Shown one piece after another: positions 44,305-54,074 of a DNA stretch of 64,000 nucleotides. A model generated the notes under the pieces. It was not told where the DNA came from and did not search any database. It was given only the letters and a program-made list of their open reading frames with translations. Both the position numbers and the translations under genes were made by a program. Every line of letters starts with the position of its first letter. Position 1 is the first letter of the stretch. The stretch comes from an uncultured Clostridium sp. (lineage in GTDB: Bacteria > Bacillota > Clostridia > TANB77 > CAG-508), in NCBI GenBank assembly GCA_902496295.1, contig CABVAF010000003.1, forward strand, positions 1 through 64,000, given 5' to 3'.

Positions 44305-44505
44305 ATGTTTTTTGTAATTAATAAAAATAAAATATATACATATATTATAACTATTTGTATGGTAGTGGTTCTATTTGTATTATCTTTTGCAATGATAACT
44401 AATAGTGATAATACTGTTGTTACATCAACAAATGTAGAAGATAATAATGTTATTTCTAATACTAATATACAAAATAATAGACTTATATTAAATGAAAATA
44501 AGTAA
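44305..44505 (+). CDS. Short membrane-anchored protein
   Basis: A 66-residue protein: one hydrophobic helix (about 11-32, IITICMVVVLFVLSFAMI) then an Asn/Thr/Val-rich tail (TNVEDNNVISNTNIQNN) probably outside the cell. ATG 44305 follows GGAGGAA. No known family. It could be a stand-alone small protein or the front of an ancestral longer exported protein. Confidence 0.55.
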   Translation: MFFVINKNKIYTYIITICMVVVLFVLSFAMITNSDNTVVTSTNVEDNNVISNTNIQNNRLILNENK

Positions 44506-44640
44506 CTAGAAAAATATGTATAATTAGAAAGTTTATGGCTATAATTAAAATAAAAGTGTTTTGCAATTGATATAATATCTGTGTAATAAGTAAAAAAAGG
44601 AAAAATAACGAAACAAAATAGAAAAATATAACATTTTATG

Positions 44641-44669
44641 TAGACAAAGTAAATGAAAAGTGGTATAAT
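44641..44669 (+). promoter_or_regulatory. Promoter of the SSB-like gene
   Basis: TAGACA (44641-44646), a 17-nt spacer, TATAAT (44664-44669). A GGCTG/CAGCT stem-loop sits near the expected transcript start. Confidence 0.65.
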
Positions 44670-44741
44670 ATAAAATGTGGCTGGGTTACAGCTTAAGAGA
44701 TATTATAAATTTTAAGAAACAAATAAGAGGAGGAAATTAAA

Positions 44742-45446
44742 TTGAATACTATTTATGAGGAGAATAACCATATTACATTAATGGGAAAAGTAACAAGCGA
44801 AAAAAGATTTAGTCATGAAATATATGGAGAAAAGTTCTATATATTTGACATAAGCGTACCACGTTTAAGTGGTAGTTCAGATATTATACCTGTTACAATA
44901 TCTGAGAGATTATTAATAGGAGAAGAAATAAAAGTAGACAGTAAAGTAATTATTGATGGACAATTTAGATCATACAATAGTTATGAAAATGAAAAAAGCA
45001 GATTAGTACTTACAGTATTTGCAAAAGACATTAAACTTACAGAAAATCAAGATGAAGAAGTAAAAGCCGGAAAAGACATTATTTCAAATGAGGTAACTTT
45101 AACAGGTTATATTTGTAAGAAACCAATTTACCGTAAAACTCCATTTGGAAGAGAAATTGCAGATGTATTATTAGCAGTAAATAGAGCATATAATAAGTCA
45201 GACTATATTCCATGTATTGCATGGGGAAGAAATGCAAGATTTTGCGAAAATATGCCAGTAGGAACAGAATTAAAAATAGTAGGTAGAGTTCAATCTAGAG
45301 CTTATGAGAAAAAACATGAAGATGGAACAATAGAAAATAGAATGGCATATGAAGTTTCAGTAGGAAGCTTAGAGGTTGCAGGAGATGGAAGCACAACAAA
45401 CAAGGCAGAAGAAAGTGCAGAAAATGAAAATAAAGAGGCTATGTAA
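44742..45446 (+). CDS. Single-stranded DNA-binding-like protein with two OB folds
   Basis: A 234-residue protein with two OB-fold units: residues about 10-100 (ITLMGKVTSEKRFSHEIYG) and about 112-215 (VTLTGYICKKPIYRKTPFGR, YNKSDYIPCIAWGRNARFCE). The second looks like a classical SSB core; the first is divergent. It lacks the usual acidic C-terminal DDDIPF-type tip and ends ENENKEAM. This long tandem form occurs in clostridia beside a normal ssb. It starts at TTG 44742 behind GAGGAGG. It probably binds ssDNA in repair or sporulation, which is inferred. Confidence 0.8.
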   Translation: MNTIYEENNHITLMGKVTSEKRFSHEIYGEKFYIFDISVPRLSGSSDIIPVTISERLLIGEEIKVDSKVIIDGQFRSYNSYENEKSRLVLTVFAKDIKLTENQDEEVKAGKDIISNEVTLTGYICKKPIYRKTPFGREIADVLLAVNRAYNKSDYIPCIAWGRNARFCENMPVGTELKIVGRVQSRAYEKKHEDGTIENRMAYEVSVGSLEVAGDGSTTNKAEESAENENKEAM

Positions 45447-45461
45447 TAGATATATCAAAAA

Positions 45462-45498
45462 TAAAAAATTCAGCTTTTAATGCTGAATTTTTTATTTT
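45462..45498. terminator. Bidirectional terminator after the SSB-like gene
   Basis: AAAAAATTCAGC pairs with GCTGAATTTTTT around TTTTAAT. The convergent gene's stop lies at its edge. Confidence 0.88.
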
Positions 45499-45653
45499 TT
45501 TTCTTCAGGAATAATTATTTTATCTTTTTTTGGTTTCTCATGTGGTTTTTCAATATCTATGTGTTCACGTACTGGAGAAATGTTTAAACCGTCTCCGTCT
45601 CCTGAAACAATTTTAATTTCCTTTTTTTCGGTATTTTCATCTAAATTGCTCAT
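45492..45653 (-). CDS. Short hydrophilic protein
   Basis: A 53-residue charged protein (SNLDENTEKKEIKIVSGDGD, then SPVREHIDIEKPHEKPKKDK and IIIPEEKK). Start ATG 45653 has GGTGGTG 8 bases upstream; the longer open frame to 45707 has no site. There is no membrane segment and it seems unstructured. I do not recognise a family. Confidence 0.6.
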   Translation of the reverse strand: MSNLDENTEKKEIKIVSGDGDGLNISPVREHIDIEKPHEKPKKDKIIIPEEKK

Positions 45654-45778
45654 AGTATACACCACCATTCTAGTAAGTATTTTTTTATTAATATAGCACA
45701 ATAACAAAAAATGTTCAAGAATATATGTACAAAATGTTAAAATAGAAAATGAAATAAATATTAGAATAAGATGAACAA

Positions 45779-45807
45779 TTGAAAAGATTACTAATTTGTG
45801 GTATAAT
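45779..45807 (+). promoter_or_regulatory. Promoter of the MFS gene
   Basis: TTGAAA (45779-45784), a 17-nt spacer, TATAAT (45802-45807). A TTGG/CCAA stem-loop lies near the expected start. Confidence 0.7.
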
Positions 45808-45882
45808 AAAATTTAACTACCTTGGTATAAACCAAAAGTTTGAAAAAGAAGCTTATATAAATATAAGAGAGGGGATACCTTT

Positions 45883-47070
45883 ATGAAAATGAATAGCTCA
45901 CTTATACGGTTGATTTCCATTGGTTCGCTAGATGCAATAAAAGATATATACCTAAATATATTTTTAATTGCGAGAATTTACGACCTGGCAGACAACGCAA
46001 CAAAAACAATTGCACTATATTACATTATCGAGTATGCATGTATTGCAATTACAATGATAGTAGGAGGGAATTATTTTAAACAAAAACCCAACAATGGTTT
46101 AAGAGTTGGCATGATGGTAAACCTTATATTGCTACTTTTTATCATGAGACTAGATGACCAAATAATTGTATACTATCCAATTGTAGCCTGTATCTTTGGG
46201 ATTGCCATGGGGACTTATTATGGACCTATGCAGGTATTGCTTGGACATTTCGCTGATGCAGACTCTGTAGGATACAGTACAATATCCACCATGTTATACA
46301 ATATTGTTAATATTGTATTTCCAATTACTATCGGTGCTTACATTGAAACAACGTCTTTCTTTTCAGTAACATTATGCATGGTAGTTGTTACGAGTATCGA
46401 GATGCTACTATCTTTGGGAATTTCTAAAATACAGAATTCACAGAAATGTAATTTATATGCTTTTCTTAAAGTCCTTAAGGACAATAGGAATTACAAAATT
46501 ATCAATGTTTATGTTATCGTGTTCCTAAAGGGAATTACATCATCAGTATTGGATCGGACAGTTTTAATATTGATAATGATGATGTTTGGTAGTATCATGC
46601 AACTCGGAATATTGTCAACTATTTTTTCTATATTTACCGTGACAGCTAGTTGGATAGTAAAAAAGCTATGTAAGGGAGATATTAAGAAATGGTTGATCAA
46701 AATTTCAGCAATCATGCCGATGCTAGCCGTTATATTGCTAGTAATCAATACAAGCACAGAAACGTTTATCCTGTATAAGGCTGTGTCAGCAACATTTATT
46801 TGTATACTATCAGTTTTGGCTGATGCTAGTCGGTATAATACGATAGGAGACCTTAAGAAAACATATGCAGCAGAGCATCAAAATTTGTCAGAACTTTCGT
46901 TAGCAGCAGGAAGAATAACAGGTTTGACAATTTTGATAATAGTAAATGAATTTATTGGAGGGCTAATTGCAATTAAGGCAATGTTGTTAATTATAGGAAT
47001 GGTTATAATAGCATATGCATCTTTTATTGCAAAAGGACAGAATTACGACAACGTTATGGAGGTGAAATAA
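45883..47070 (+). CDS. MFS-type transporter on a GC-richer single-gene island
   Basis: A 395-residue membrane protein with about 11-12 hydrophobic helices and a central charged loop (ISKIQNSQKCNLYAFLKVLK), consistent with a major facilitator. No substrate motif can be named; an efflux role is possible. It has its own promoter and terminator. Codon and base use is richer in G+C than neighbours (27 of 60 at 46201-46260), which suggests acquisition. ATG 45883 lies behind GAGAGGGG. Confidence 0.75.
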   Translation: MKMNSSLIRLISIGSLDAIKDIYLNIFLIARIYDLADNATKTIALYYIIEYACIAITMIVGGNYFKQKPNNGLRVGMMVNLILLLFIMRLDDQIIVYYPIVACIFGIAMGTYYGPMQVLLGHFADADSVGYSTISTMLYNIVNIVFPITIGAYIETTSFFSVTLCMVVVTSIEMLLSLGISKIQNSQKCNLYAFLKVLKDNRNYKIINVYVIVFLKGITSSVLDRTVLILIMMMFGSIMQLGILSTIFSIFTVTASWIVKKLCKGDIKKWLIKISAIMPMLAVILLVINTSTETFILYKAVSATFICILSVLADASRYNTIGDLKKTYAAEHQNLSELSLAAGRITGLTILIIVNEFIGGLIAIKAMLLIIGMVIIAYASFIAKGQNYDNVMEVK

Positions 47071-47085
47071 TATAGGCTTCAAAAA

Positions 47086-47118
47086 AGCAGACGGTGTAAT
47101 CATCGTCTGCTTTCAATT
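47086..47118 (+). terminator. Terminator of the MFS gene
   Basis: AGCAGACG pairs with CGTCTGCT, followed by TTCAATTT. Confidence 0.75.
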
Positions 47119-47165
47119 TATGGATAAAAAAAGTTGTAATTATTGCTACTCTAACATAATTTTGC

Positions 47166-47194
47166 TTGAAACGATATGAAATTTATGGTATTAT
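47166..47194 (+). promoter_or_regulatory. Promoter of the methyltransferase-scpB-proS cluster
   Basis: TTGAAA (47166-47171), a 17-nt spacer, TATTAT (47189-47194). Confidence 0.65.
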
Positions 47195-47283
47195 ATAAAA
47201 TAGTTTTAAGTTGATATAATATTTTGGATATAATTTAGAAAAAAGCAAGTAGAACTGGTAATATATAAAATAGGGAGTAATAT

Positions 47284-47901
47284 ATGGAAAATTTAGATAA
47301 ATATTGGGATGATATTCACCAGAAATATACATCATGTTATGATGGTTGGCTTGATAAATATATAGATTTATTAAATAAAGATGATGTAATAATAGAACTT
47401 GGATGTGGAAGAGCATACAACAGTAGATTTTTAATGGAAAATGGGTTTGAAAATATTACTGCTTGCGATTTTTCTAAAGAGGCAATAAGTGCAGTAAATA
47501 AAGAATTTAGTAAATTAAAAACTATGAATTTCGATATGAGTAAAGGACTTCCTTTTGATGATAACTCTATAGATATAATAATTGCAGATTTGTGTTTACA
47601 TTATTTTAATAATAAAACTACACAATATATTATAAATGAAATTTATAGAGTTATAAAAAGCGGAGGATATATAATAGGAAGAGTAAACTCATTAAAAGAA
47701 ATAGAAAAGCTAAATGAAGGAAGCAGAGAGATAGAAAAAAATTTCTATTATGAGAATCCAATATATAAAAGATTTTTCGACAAGGAAAGCATAGAGAAAT
47801 ATTTTAGTAAATTTGAAACATATAAAATAAAAGAAGAAAATATGGGAAGGTATGAAAAGCCTAAAGTATTAATTGAATTTTGTATGATGAAAAGCGAATA
47901 A
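47284..47901 (+). CDS. Class I SAM-dependent methyltransferase
   Basis: A 205-residue Rossmann-fold methyltransferase: motif I is VIIELGCGRAYNSRFLMENG, motif II is ITACDFSKEAISAVNKEF, and motif IV is IDIIIADLCLHYF. It belongs to the methyltransf_11/25-type family, whose substrate cannot be deduced. It lies 23 bases before scpB in the same direction and may share its promoter at 47166. Confidence 0.85.
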   Translation: MENLDKYWDDIHQKYTSCYDGWLDKYIDLLNKDDVIIELGCGRAYNSRFLMENGFENITACDFSKEAISAVNKEFSKLKTMNFDMSKGLPFDDNSIDIIIADLCLHYFNNKTTQYIINEIYRVIKSGGYIIGRVNSLKEIEKLNEGSREIEKNFYYENPIYKRFFDKESIEKYFSKFETYKIKEENMGRYEKPKVLIEFCMMKSE

Positions 47902-47924
47902 ATATAAATTAGGAAGTGGAATAA

Positions 47925-48563
47925 ATGGAAAAAGAGAGGATAATGGGGATAATAGAGTCAATATTATTTGCAGCTGGAAGAGAAGTAACAATAAAAGAGC
48001 TTATGACAGTTTTAGAGGCAGAGTCTAGTGATATAATAAGTATAGTAAATGAAATGAAAGAAAATTATAACAAAGAAGACAGAGGAATTCAAATAATAAA
48101 TGTAGATGGAGCATATCAGTTGTGTACTAAAAAACAAAACTATGATTATATATGCCAAATTTTTGATAAAAGGGCAAAATTACAATTATCTCAAGCTGTA
48201 ATGGAAACTTTATCAATTATTGCTTATAATCCTAGGATTACAAGAGCAGAGATTGAGGCAATAAGAGGTGTAAGTTCTGATGGAGTTATTTATAAATTGT
48301 TAGACTATAATTTAATAGCAGAAACTGGTAAGCTTGATGCACCAGGAAGACCTACTACTTTTTCTACAACAAATGAATTTTTAAAGATGTTTGGACTTTC
48401 AAGTTTAAAAGATTTACCAGAACTTCCAAGATATAAGTTAGATAGCAATAAACAAATTGTAATAGATGAAATAGTAAATGGAGAGACAGAAGAAAATGCA
48501 GGAGAGCTAGAAGTCCCCGGTAATAATGAAAACGAAAATATACTAAAAAATGAAAATATGTAG
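47925..48563 (+). CDS. scpB: Segregation and condensation protein B
   Basis: A 212-residue ScpB with two winged-helix domains: [20 protein letters not shown] at the start, then [20 protein letters not shown] and ISS-type [20 protein letters not shown]. It works with SMC and ScpA to fold and separate chromosomes. scpA normally lies directly upstream in Bacillota but is not in this window. A Glu/Asn-rich tail is poorly conserved. It is 14 bases before proS. Confidence 0.93.
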   Translation: MEKERIMGIIESILFAAGREVTIKELMTVLEAESSDIISIVNEMKENYNKEDRGIQIINVDGAYQLCTKKQNYDYICQIFDKRAKLQLSQAVMETLSIIAYNPRITRAEIEAIRGVSSDGVIYKLLDYNLIAETGKLDAPGRPTTFSTTNEFLKMFGLSSLKDLPELPRYKLDSNKQIVIDEIVNGETEENAGELEVPGNNENENILKNENM

Positions 48564-48577
48564 ATAGGAGAATTGTT

Positions 48578-50011
48578 ATGGACAAAGAATTTGTTAAAGA
48601 ACTTACAAATATAGAAGAAGATTTTGCTAAGTGGTATACAGATATTGTTATAAAGGCAGAACTTGCAGATTACACAGATACTAAAGGCTGTATTGCAATA
48701 AAGCCATACGGATATGCTATATGGGAAAATATACAAAAATATACAGACGATTTATTTAAAAAAGCAGGAGTAAAAAATGTGTACTTTCCACTTTTAATTC
48801 CAGAGAGTCTGTTACAAAAAGAAAAAGATCATGTGGAAGGATTTGCACCAGAAGTAGCAATGGTAACAGAAGCGGGAGGAGAACCACTAGAAGAAAAATT
48901 GGTTGTAAGACCTACATCTGAAACTATGTTTTCTACACTTTATTCTAAGTGGATTAGCTCATGGAGAGATTTACCAGTTGTATATAATCAATGGTGTAGT
49001 GTATTAAGATGGGAAAAAGAAACAAGACCATTTTTACGTTCTCGTGAATTTTTATGGCAAGAAGGTCATACAATCCATGCAACTGAAGAAGAAGCAAGAG
49101 AACGTACAATACAAATGCTTAACATATATGCACAAGTAGTAGAAGACCTACTTGCAATACCAGTTTTAAAAGGAGAAAAAACTCCAAGTGAAAAATTTGC
49201 AGGAGCAGAAAATACATATACAATAGAAACCTTGATGCATGATGGCAGAGCACTTCAATCTGGTACTTCACACTATTTTGGACAGAACTTTACGAAGCCA
49301 TTTAATATAAAGTTCCAAAATAAAGAAGGTAAAGAAGAATATGGTTATCAAACTTCATGGGGAATTAGCACAAGATTGCTTGGTGGAGTTATTATGGCAC
49401 ATGGAGATGATAGAGGTTTGAAATTACCACCCAAAGTTGCTCCAATCCAAATTGTAATAGTTCCAGTTGCTGCACATAAAGAAGGAGTTGTAGAAAAAGC
49501 AACAGAATTAAAAAATGTGTTAGAAGAAAAATTCCGTGTAGAATTAGACTTAAGAGATAATTATTCAACAGGATATAAATTTAATTATTGGGAATTAAGA
49601 GGAGTACCAGTAAGAATAGAAATTGGACCAAGAGATATAGAAAATGGTCAATGTGTCGTGGTTAGAAGAGACACATTAGAAAAGCAGTTTGTAAAATTAG
49701 ATGAATTGCAAAACAAGATGGAAGAATTATTAGAAGAAATTCAAAAGCACATGTATGACGAGTGTGTTGAAAGAGTAAAAAGTAAGACAAATGTTGCTAC
49801 AAACATGGATGAATTTGAGAAAAATTTGAAAGAAAATCAAGGATATGTTAAAGCAATGTGGTGTGGAGATGAAGCTTGTGAAGATAAAATAAAAGACCTT
49901 ACAGGAGCTAAGTCTAGATGTATTCCATTTGAGCAAGAACATATATCAGATAAATGTGTATGCTGTGGAAAACCAGCAACGAAGATGGTTTATTGGGGAA
50001 GACAATATTAA
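48578..50011 (+). CDS. proS: Prolyl-tRNA synthetase (short, type 3 form)
   Basis: A 477-residue class II synthetase of the eukaryote/archaeon-like form without the bacterial editing insertion. Motifs: [40 protein letters not shown] (motif 2 region), [30 protein letters not shown], and the C-terminal zinc-binding-like domain with Cys residues ([30 protein letters not shown]). It charges tRNA-Pro. It is third in the methyltransferase-scpB-proS run. No T-box was recognised before it. Confidence 0.96.
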   Translation: MDKEFVKELTNIEEDFAKWYTDIVIKAELADYTDTKGCIAIKPYGYAIWENIQKYTDDLFKKAGVKNVYFPLLIPESLLQKEKDHVEGFAPEVAMVTEAGGEPLEEKLVVRPTSETMFSTLYSKWISSWRDLPVVYNQWCSVLRWEKETRPFLRSREFLWQEGHTIHATEEEARERTIQMLNIYAQVVEDLLAIPVLKGEKTPSEKFAGAENTYTIETLMHDGRALQSGTSHYFGQNFTKPFNIKFQNKEGKEEYGYQTSWGISTRLLGGVIMAHGDDRGLKLPPKVAPIQIVIVPVAAHKEGVVEKATELKNVLEEKFRVELDLRDNYSTGYKFNYWELRGVPVRIEIGPRDIENGQCVVVRRDTLEKQFVKLDELQNKMEELLEEIQKHMYDECVERVKSKTNVATNMDEFEKNLKENQGYVKAMWCGDEACEDKIKDLTGAKSRCIPFEQEHISDKCVCCGKPATKMVYWGRQY

Positions 50012-50038
50012 TATAAATTAAGGGAAAAGTAAAAATTG

Positions 50039-50105
50039 AAAAATAGAAATTAGGGACCTGTCCCTAATTTCTGTATTTCAGAAAAAATGACCTGTCCCTA
50101 ATTTC
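50039..50105. repeat. Divergent third copy of the GGGACAGGTC palindromic repeat
   Basis: It begins with the same AATAG..AAATTAGGGAC core as the copies at 25944 and 27973. Here it carries two boxes: AAATTAGGGACCTGTCCCTAATTT, split as AAATTAGGGAC / GTCCCTAATTT, and a second CTGTCCCTAATTTCC. The inner TTTCTG/TTTCAGAAA is partly kept. It separates proS from the convergent DUF4364 gene and supplies the latter's stop codon. Confidence 0.75.
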
Positions 50106-50640
50106 CAAATTTTTTATTTAAGGTATTTAATACCTCTGGGTATATTTTATAAGCATTTGTTTTCCAGTTATCTACTATTTTTTTTGCTTCATCACGTGAG
50201 CCACAAAAAACTTTAAGTTCAAATATACATTTACCGTTTTCGTTTATTTTACAAGTTACAGTATATTCTGTTTCACTTTTGGGAGTGAATTCTGCAATTA
50301 CAGATTCTTGTTCTTTAGTTGCTGAAATTTCATTTTTTAAGTTTATATCAACCTTTAACTTTATTATACCAGGTAACATATCTATGGTTAAGTGTAATGC
50401 TTCTCTACCTGTTTCTGTTATTTCATAAACATCTTTAGTATCTTTTTTATAACCCTTTATATAATTTAATTGGGTTAAGTCTAATAAGAACTGTTGAAAA
50501 TAAAAATAGTTCATATCTTGTGTTGATAGAATTATTCTGTATAAGTTTGCATTATCAATTGGTGTGTATAGTTTGTCTAGTATGTACAATATTAGTATTT
50601 TGTTTTCTGCTAATGTTTCATTGTCTGATGAAAGTTTCAA
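50098..50640 (-). CDS. DUF4364 family protein
   Basis: A 180-residue protein of the clostridial DUF4364 family: an N-terminal winged-helix-like part (ENKILILYILDKLYTPIDNA, QQFLLDLTQLNYIKGYK) and a C-terminal beta-rich part. Its function is not established; a regulatory role is likely. Start TTG 50640 has AGGAG 8 bases upstream; the longer frame to 50766 is untranslated. The last codons GGA AAT TAG lie inside the interspersed repeat, so its 3' end was reshaped by that element. Confidence 0.8.
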   Translation of the reverse strand: MKLSSDNETLAENKILILYILDKLYTPIDNANLYRIILSTQDMNYFYFQQFLLDLTQLNYIKGYKKDTKDVYEITETGREALHLTIDMLPGIIKLKVDINLKNEISATKEQESVIAEFTPKSETEYTVTCKINENGKCIFELKVFCGSRDEAKKIVDNWKTNAYKIYPEVLNTLNKKFGN

Positions 50641-50753
50641 TTTGCTCACTCCTAAATATTTTTTTCCATTATAACACAAAATGTTTATAAATACTATTAT
50701 TTTTTTATTAAAAATGTTATACTTTATAAAGAATGTTTTAATATGGGGGAAAA

Positions 50754-51461
50754 ATGAAAAAAACACTATATGATATTTTAGAAGTTAGTGAAAAGGCTTC
50801 TAAAGAGGTAATAGAAAAAGCATATAAAGTTTTAGCTAAAAAGTATCATCCTGATTTACAAACGGAGGAGAATAAAACTGAAGCAGAAAGCAAAATGAAA
50901 GAAATAAATGAGGCATATAATATTTTAAGTAATGATGATGAGAGAAAAAAATATGATGCTGAATTAGAAAATACTAGAGAAATAGAAAGGCAAGAAGAAA
51001 TTGCTAGACAACAGAATGTATACACAAATGAAAATGCAGGAAACTATAATTTAAATATGCAAAATAATAGAGCGCCACAAGGAAATGTTAACGATAATAA
51101 TTTGCAAAGAGATTTGCAAGAGGTTTTAAGAAAACAGCAAGAAAGTTTAAGAATGCAACAAGCCGCATATGCTAAACAACAAGCCGAAATGGAAAAACAA
51201 TATAATAATGCCTATTATAAGTATTTAAAAAGTTTGGGATATAAAATTAAATTTAAATGGACATGGAAACAGTATGTTACACTATTTATAGTAATTATGG
51301 TATTAATAGGTATTGGGCTTATTTTGTGGATTATTCCTCCAACTCATGATTGGATGCTAGAATTATACAATAATAATATATTTATAAAAACGTTTGTAAA
51401 TATATTTATAGGAATTTTTAACGGGATAGGAAAGATAATTTCAAGTATTTTTAGTGATTAG
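50754..51461 (+). CDS. Membrane-bound J-domain protein
   Basis: A 235-residue protein with an N-terminal J domain ([23 protein letters not shown] at residues 32-34, [17 protein letters not shown]). A Gln/Glu-rich coiled linker follows (about 90-150), then two C-terminal membrane helices (about 175-198 and 208-230). It is not DnaJ proper: the Gly/Phe and zinc-finger domains are absent. It should recruit Hsp70 (DnaK) to the membrane; the client is unknown. It is divergent from DUF4364. Confidence 0.85.
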   Translation: MKKTLYDILEVSEKASKEVIEKAYKVLAKKYHPDLQTEENKTEAESKMKEINEAYNILSNDDERKKYDAELENTREIERQEEIARQQNVYTNENAGNYNLNMQNNRAPQGNVNDNNLQRDLQEVLRKQQESLRMQQAAYAKQQAEMEKQYNNAYYKYLKSLGYKIKFKWTWKQYVTLFIVIMVLIGIGLILWIIPPTHDWMLELYNNNIFIKTFVNIFIGIFNGIGKIISSIFSD

Positions 51462-51647
51462 AACGACTAATAGCTATTTTCCTTTAGATAATCTAACATT
51501 TTGGTAATATTATAAAAATTATTATAACTTTTTATAAAAATTTGCATTTTTACATATTGAATAAATATTTTAATTTAGTATATAATTATTTATAAGTACA
51601 AGCTTGGATAGTAAAATATTCAAGCTTAATTTTTAAGGAGGGATATT

Positions 51648-52724
51648 ATGGATAGAAAAATTAGAGTTATGCAATATGGAACTGGCAAAATGTCTACTTA
51701 CACAATGCGTTATGTATTTGAAAAAGGAGCAGAAATTGTAGGAGCTGTTGATGTAAATCCAGAAGTTATTGGAAAAGATATTGGCGAAATAATGAAAACG
51801 GAAAATAAAAACGTTATAGTAAAAAATGTTAGTGAGGCTGAAAGTATTATAAACGAAACAAAACCAGATATTGTTATTGTTACTACAATGAGCTTAATAA
51901 AAGATGTAGAAGATGCATTAATGTTATGTGCAAAAATGGGAGTAAATGCTATTACAACATGTGAAGAAGCGTTTTACCCAGCAAATTCTAATCCAGAAAT
52001 AACAAAAAGAATAGATGAATTAGCAAAACAAAATGGTTGTACAATAACAGGAAGTGGTTATCAAGATATTTATTGGGGACAACTTATTAGTTCAATAGCA
52101 GGTTCTACTCATAAAATAACAAAAATAAAGGGAAGCTCAAGCTATAATGTAGAAGACTATGGAATAGCTTTAGCAAAAGCTCATGGCGCAGGACTTACAT
52201 TAGAGGAGTTTGAAGAGCAAGTGGCATCAGTAGATAAAATATCTGACGAGGAAAGACAAAATGTAATAAACGCAGGGGAGTATCTACCTTCATATATGTG
52301 GAATGTAAATGGCTGGTTATGCGAGAAATTAGGATTAACTGTTGAAAGACAAACTCAAAAAACAGTTCCACAAACATATAAAGAGGATATTTATTCTACT
52401 ACATTAGGAATGAATGTTCCTGCTGGAAATGCTACTGGAATGAGTGCTGTTGTTACAACAACTACAAAAGAGGGTGTTACAATAGAGTCAGAATGTATAG
52501 GAAAAGTATATTCTAAAGAAGATTATGATAAAAATGAATGGACAATAGAAGGCGAGCCAAATACTACTATTGTTGTGGCAAGACCAAATACTGTAGAATT
52601 AACATGTGCATCTATAGTAAATAGAATTCCAGATGTAATAAATAGTGAAGCAGGGTATATTCCAACAGACAGAATGGGAGAATTACAATATAGAGTAAAA
52701 CCTTTAAATGAGTATGTAAAATAA
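51648..52724 (+). CDS. 2,4-diaminopentanoate-dehydrogenase-like NAD(P)-binding oxidoreductase
   Basis: A 358-residue enzyme with an N-terminal Rossmann fold (RVMQYGTGKMSTYTMRYVFE, EIVGAVDVNPEVIGKDIGEI) related to dihydrodipicolinate reductase. The length and C-terminal part match the 2,4-diaminopentanoate dehydrogenase (Ord) group of clostridial ornithine fermentation. Ornithine aminomutase or other Or genes are not next to it, so the physiological substrate may differ. It has a strong ribosome site and its own terminator. Confidence 0.7.
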   Translation: MDRKIRVMQYGTGKMSTYTMRYVFEKGAEIVGAVDVNPEVIGKDIGEIMKTENKNVIVKNVSEAESIINETKPDIVIVTTMSLIKDVEDALMLCAKMGVNAITTCEEAFYPANSNPEITKRIDELAKQNGCTITGSGYQDIYWGQLISSIAGSTHKITKIKGSSSYNVEDYGIALAKAHGAGLTLEEFEEQVASVDKISDEERQNVINAGEYLPSYMWNVNGWLCEKLGLTVERQTQKTVPQTYKEDIYSTTLGMNVPAGNATGMSAVVTTTTKEGVTIESECIGKVYSKEDYDKNEWTIEGEPNTTIVVARPNTVELTCASIVNRIPDVINSEAGYIPTDRMGELQYRVKPLNEYVK

Positions 52725-52788
52725 AATTTTTATAAAAGAATAAAGAGATAAAAAAATTAGCAAGTTAGAAAAATAAAAAAGCTATGTT

Positions 52789-52832
52789 AAAAGCTATATT
52801 AGCATTTGTAAATGTTAATATAGCTTTTTTAT
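52789..52832. terminator. Terminator between the Ord-like gene and tsaC
   Basis: AAAAGCTATATTAGCATTT pairs with AAATGTTAATATAGCTTTTTT, with one wobble. It is shared by convergent genes. Confidence 0.88.
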
Positions 52833-52842
52833 AAATGTTTTA

Positions 52843-53880
52843 TTAAATTTCAATATAATTGTATTCACAAGCACGAATTAGTCTGTTCATAATTGCAAGA
52901 CCTATTCCAGACTTTTCTACACCTTCTATAATTACTATATCTGGGTTATATTTATCTACTTTTCTTAAATCTGTAAATAAATTTTTAGAAATTTCCTCAA
53001 GATTCTTTTTAGAGCCAATGTCTATTTTATTTTCTATATTATACATTTCCATATTTTCTGCACAAGATATTACAACAGGATTTTCGTATTCTGATAAAAG
53101 CTCGTTTATTTTATCTACCATTTTAGAATTATCTTTGCTATATACTAGTATACATTTAGATTGTGGTGCATAATGCCTATATTTCATACCAGGAGATAAA
53201 ACCTTTTGATTTTTTTCCAATTTTCCTAAAACATGTTCATCTATAATAACATCTCCTGCAACAGATTTTAATTGTTCGGCTGTTATTCTACCAGGTCTTA
53301 AAATATGTGGAATGTTATCTATTACACGCACTACAGTAGACTCCAAACCTATGTCACAATTACCGCCATTTATTATATAATCTACTTTATTAAATAATTC
53401 TTCAGAGATATCATCTAAATTAGTTCCGCTTGGCTTTCCAGAAATATTAGCGCTGGGGGCAGCAATAGGAACACCTGAATATTTAATTAAATTATGTGCG
53501 ATTTTGTTACTTGGCATACGTACACCAACTGTATTTAATCCACTTGTAACTATATTTGGTACAATAGGTGTTCTTTCTAATATAATTGTAAAAGGGCCAG
53601 GCCAAAATGCATTCATTAGTTTATATTCAACTTCTGAGATATTTTGAGATATAGTTTTAAGCATTTCGTAGTCAGATATGTGGAGTATTAAAGGATTGTC
53701 GCTACTTCTTCCTTTAGCAGTATATATACTTTTTACAGCTTCTTCATTAAGTCCATTAGCACCAAGTCCATAAACAGTTTCTGTAGGAAAAAGAACTAAT
53801 CCGCCATCTGCAATTATTTTTCCAGCATCTTGTAATTTAGTATATTCTTGACAATTTGTTAAATCTAAATAATTTTTCAT
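52843..53880 (-). CDS. ywlC: L-threonylcarbamoyladenylate synthase (Sua5/YwlC type)
   Basis: A 345-residue long Sua5-type enzyme. The N-terminal YrdC/TsaC domain has GGLVLFPTETVYGLGANGLN, IYTAKGRSSDNPLILHI and RMPSNKIAHNLIKYSGVPI; the C-terminal Sua5 domain follows (about 215-345, SPGMKYRHYAPQSKCILVYS). It makes threonylcarbamoyl-AMP for the t6A modification at position 37 of ANN-decoding tRNAs. It is leftward and divergent from trmB. Confidence 0.94.
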   Translation of the reverse strand: MKNYLDLTNCQEYTKLQDAGKIIADGGLVLFPTETVYGLGANGLNEEAVKSIYTAKGRSSDNPLILHISDYEMLKTISQNISEVEYKLMNAFWPGPFTIILERTPIVPNIVTSGLNTVGVRMPSNKIAHNLIKYSGVPIAAPSANISGKPSGTNLDDISEELFNKVDYIINGGNCDIGLESTVVRVIDNIPHILRPGRITAEQLKSVAGDVIIDEHVLGKLEKNQKVLSPGMKYRHYAPQSKCILVYSKDNSKMVDKINELLSEYENPVVISCAENMEMYNIENKIDIGSKKNLEEISKNLFTDLRKVDKYNPDIVIIEGVEKSGIGLAIMNRLIRACEYNYIEI

Positions 53881-54074
53881 TTCTATAACTTCCTTTTTTT
53901 ATTAACGCAACTTATATTATATACCGAAAACATTAAAAAGTCCAGTAGTATAAGTTTTTGTAATTTTTAAATTTTAACATTGCATCTAATTTTTTCATGT
54001 GCTAAAATTATAATGTAGAAAAATGTAAAATATTTAGTATAAACATAAATAAAAATTAATAAAAGGAAACAATT

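Noticed and set aside
50641..50766. Extension of the DUF4364 protein upstream to 50766
   Set aside because: The added residues are Phe/Ile/Lys-rich and unlike the family, and a good ribosome site precedes TTG 50640.
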